Shown here: in pieces, positions 61,862 to 64,000 of the stretch
Position numbering within the stretch: position 1 is the first letter of the stretch
How the letters are laid out: each line of letters starts with the position of its first letter
Source of the DNA: Leptothoe sp034932105
GTDB taxonomy: Bacteria; Cyanobacteriota; Cyanobacteriia; Phormidesmidales; Phormidesmidaceae
Length of the DNA stretch: 64,000 nt
NCBI RefSeq assembly: GCF_034932105.1
Contig: NZ_JAYGIG010000007.1
Span: 1-64,000 of the forward strand
Direction: 5' to 3'
Translations under genes and position numbers: made by a program
Notes under the pieces: model-generated
Seen by the model: the letters and a program-made list of their open reading frames with translations, nothing else
Database searches by the model: none
Told to the model about the DNA's origin: nothing

Positions 61862-63334
61862 ATGTTCAAATCCCGTCGTCAACCCCTCGATCGTTTAGCC
61901 CAGGCCCTGATGGTGGTGCTGGCTGTAGTCATTGTTGGCATGGTGTTATTGGGCGACCCGGCGGCCTCAAAGGTGCGGGATTTTACTTGGAAAGACCGCC
62001 AGGTGGGGGCGGATGAAACCTCTTTTTTAATCAGCTTTAGTCGCCCGATGGATCAGGCGAGTGTGGAGAAAAATCTGACCATTGAGCCGCCATTGCCGGG
62101 GCGATTTAGCTGGGCCGGACGCCGCATGGCCTATACCCTAAACTTCCCGGCTCCCTATGGGAATGAGTTTAAGCTCAGTCTTCCCCAGGCCGTTGATCGA
62201 TTTGGGGGAGATAGGGCTAGATTTACGCCATTTGAGGCCAGTTTTAAGTCTCGCGATCGCGCTTTTGCCTACGTTGGCATTGATGGTGACGAGCAGGGAC
62301 GGTTGATGCTTTATAACTTGAGTACCCAGGCGAGTGAAGCTTTGACTCCCCAGGACTGGACTGTGCTTGACTTTAAGCCCTACACCCAGGGGGACCGGAT
62401 TCTATTTGCGGCGGTGGATCGCCAGCTGACCGATCAGCAGGCTCAGCAGCTATATACAGTAACCACTGGGCTAGGTAACCAATCTTTGCCGAGGGGACAG
62501 ATTGAAACGATTCTGGATAGTGAAGAGTATCAAAACCTAAAATTTGATTTATCCCCTGATGGGCAAACCATTGTGATCCAGCGAGTGAATCGTACTAATC
62601 CGGGGGATTTTGGACCGTGGGTGCTGAAACTAGGTGAAGAACCTCGACCTCTGGAAACTGAGCCGGGGGGAGATTTTATTATTGCGCCCGATAGCCAGTC
62701 CCTACTCCTTCAGCAGGGAGCAGGAACGGCGATTATTGCTTTGAGTAATGTTGAAAATGAACAGAGTGGGGACATCCTGGATTTTTTGCCCCAATATGGA
62801 TTGGTCATGGATGTAGCTGACAATGGTTCCGCTGCGGCCATGGTGAATTTTAACCAGGATGATCCAGAAAAGCGCTACACCCAGACCCTGTTTTGGGTGT
62901 CAAACCAGGGCGATGAAAAACCGCTCCTTAACGTTACTGGGGCGATTTTGGATGCTCAGTTTGACCCGACTAATGAACTTTTATTTTGTTTAACGAGTGA
63001 ACTGCTGGAGGGTGACACGTATCAGGTGCAGCCCTCTATTTCAGCCGTGAATGTGAAAACCGATCGGGTTGAGAAGCTTTGGACATTGCCGCCTCAACCA
63101 TCGGCTAACGTGAGCCTTGCCCCTGATGGCCTGGCTGTGTTGTTTGATGAAACTGTGCCGAGTGCTAATGCAGACAGCTCGGCAGTGGTGGATAACGGAA
63201 TTGCGATCGCAACCTCCAAAATGTGGTTGTTACCGCTTTACCAGACATCTGAGTCGCGCTTAAACAAGCAGCCCCAGTCGATTGAGCCCCAGGCATTTCC
63301 TTTTGCGGGCATCAATCCTGTCTGGATTCCTTAA
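61862..63334 (+). CDS. membrane-anchored Ig-like plus beta-propeller protein, unknown function
   Basis: A 490-residue protein. One N-terminal helix (about residues 13-31) anchors it. A Big_5-type Ig domain follows (SFSRPMDQASVEKNLTIEPP, about 57-135), then a likely six- to seven-bladed propeller with PD40-like repeats (for example LSPDGQTIVIQRV, IAPDSQSLLLQQG, LAPDGLAVLFDE). Probably periplasmic. Family function is unknown. Its stop overlaps the convergent XRE gene by 4 bp. Confidence 0.78.
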   Translation: MFKSRRQPLDRLAQALMVVLAVVIVGMVLLGDPAASKVRDFTWKDRQVGADETSFLISFSRPMDQASVEKNLTIEPPLPGRFSWAGRRMAYTLNFPAPYGNEFKLSLPQAVDRFGGDRARFTPFEASFKSRDRAFAYVGIDGDEQGRLMLYNLSTQASEALTPQDWTVLDFKPYTQGDRILFAAVDRQLTDQQAQQLYTVTTGLGNQSLPRGQIETILDSEEYQNLKFDLSPDGQTIVIQRVNRTNPGDFGPWVLKLGEEPRPLETEPGGDFIIAPDSQSLLLQQGAGTAIIALSNVENEQSGDILDFLPQYGLVMDVADNGSAAAMVNFNQDDPEKRYTQTLFWVSNQGDEKPLLNVTGAILDAQFDPTNELLFCLTSELLEGDTYQVQPSISAVNVKTDRVEKLWTLPPQPSANVSLAPDGLAVLFDETVPSANADSSAVVDNGIAIATSKMWLLPLYQTSESRLNKQPQSIEPQAFPFAGINPVWIP

Positions 63335-63576
63335 CGTTCAGCGGCAGCCTCAGCGCCCCGCTCTAAGTACATACTGACGAAGATATTAGCGGCCGATGGC
63401 TCCAGTGTTTCTAGGGCAATAATGATCTCTGGTACAGAGTCTGCCAGCGGATCACTGACTTCGTTCACCCACTGATTAACCGTTGAACGAGCTACGCCCA
63501 TTGTCACAGCCAAACGATTTTGACTAATTCCGTACTGAGTAAGTACATGTTTTAGTGCTTTTCCTGCCCTTCCCAT
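63331..63576 (-). CDS. XRE-family HTH DNA-binding protein
   Basis: An 81-residue protein with the helix-turn-helix LTQYGISQNRLAVTMGVARS (about residues 12-31) and the recognition-helix TVNQWVNE; a C-terminal tail EPSAANIFVSMYLERGAE may dimerise. ATG 63576 is preferred to a TTG at 63612 because it begins the usual length. It may be a phage-type or plasmid-type regulator. Its target is unknown. Confidence 0.8.
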   Translation of the reverse strand: MGRAGKALKHVLTQYGISQNRLAVTMGVARSTVNQWVNEVSDPLADSVPEIIIALETLEPSAANIFVSMYLERGAEAAAER

Positions 63577-64000
63577 AGCGGTTATAAATCTCACAAAGAT
63601 TACAAAATCCAAGACCGGTCTGTTTTTATTGACCTGCCTGTGTTCTTTCTTCTGAGCCCCTGCACCCTATCAGTATAAAATGCCTCAGGAATGTGTCTTT
63701 TCTCTCAAAAAACTGCGCACTTCCTCGCAATTATCAATTTTCTACAAGGATTGGGTGGGAAAGTAAAAGTATACCTGAATCTTTTGCGAAGTGGTAAACC
63801 CCTTGTATCCAAGGTCGTGTAAATACTGAGTTTATTTGTACTATTGGGAGCCAATTAAAGATTTGGGCAAAGTCCCTAGGATGCTTGATTCTCCAGTCAG
63901 TAGAGTGGAGATTGGGGGGCAAAGTAACGCCTATGGTACCCAGGAATAAATAATTGATACATTAACCCTAGGGATCTACCTATCTCCATGGTTCTGGTCA
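63577..64000. other. 424-bp region at the right edge
   Basis: Upstream of the XRE gene. A 62-codon frame on the minus strand (63734-63922, starting TTG) has no family features and is not called. No tRNA, hairpin or repeat was recognised. Confidence 0.4.

Noticed and set aside
63734..63922. 62-codon minus-strand frame at the right edge
   Set aside because: It starts at TTG without a Shine-Dalgarno and has no recognisable features.

Overview
This window is chromosomal DNA from a phycobilisome-containing cyanobacterium. It encodes cytochrome b6 and subunit IV (petB, petD), allophycocyanin-B alpha (apcD), geranylgeranyl reductase (chlP), the D1-processing type protease CtpA, the response regulator RpaB, Ycf20, a cyanobacterial-type Hfq and two SLH/OprB porins of the SomA/SomB type. 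The octamer GCGATCGC (HIP1), typical of cyanobacteria, recurs throughout (for example 158-165). The species cannot be named from the sequence; moderate GC and gene content suit a Leptolyngbya-like lineage (inference). No rRNA operon, CRISPR array or prophage was seen. There is one tRNA (Asn, GTT).

Layout. 1-10 kb: housekeeping and membrane genes (EEP hydrolase, CaX antiporter, class IV aminotransferase, FtsH, Eda-like aldolase, Ycf20, an RDD/pentapeptide-repeat fusion). 10-20 kb: zinc-ribbon membrane protein, glycosyltransferase, anti-sigma-type kinase, petB-petD, then ctpA and an HD phosphohydrolase, followed by two enzymes with eroded metal sites (an MBL-fold protein and an M50 protein). 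20-29 kb: NAGPA-type lipoprotein, three glycosyltransferases, a large orphan membrane-anchored protein and a CNB-EAL c-di-GMP phosphodiesterase. 29-40 kb: truB, DUF1400 hydrolase, ligA, MFS exporter, chlP, rpaB, tRNA-Asn, NYN protein, ECF-type ATPase, UPF0367.

40.2-45.8 kb is the most accessory-like part. It holds a 154-bp MITE-like element with a 9-bp target duplication, a 24-codon ORF with a near-ideal Shine-Dalgarno and its own terminator just before a pterin dehydratase gene, an IS5-family transposase relic with a 208-bp tandem duplication, and two tandem, partly homogenised porin genes. 45.8-64 kb: purF, purL, apcD, an RlmD-type methyltransferase, lpxD, a GH57 branching enzyme, a ComFB-type protein, hfq, dapF-surE, a two-gene permease operon, an Ig/propeller protein and an XRE regulator.

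Cooperation. Photosynthesis genes (petBD, chlP, apcD, ctpA, ftsH) are scattered among single-gene units, and the likely high-light regulator RpaB is encoded in the same window; an HLR1-like site lies between petB and ctpA. Two elements of c-di-GMP signalling (EAL phosphodiesterase, ComFB) are present but unlinked. The most unusual items are the MITE plus micro-ORF locus at 40.28-40.81 kb, the 45-bp array that multiplies a stop/start gene junction at 21.19-21.38 kb, and the enzyme-like proteins that have lost catalytic ligands.
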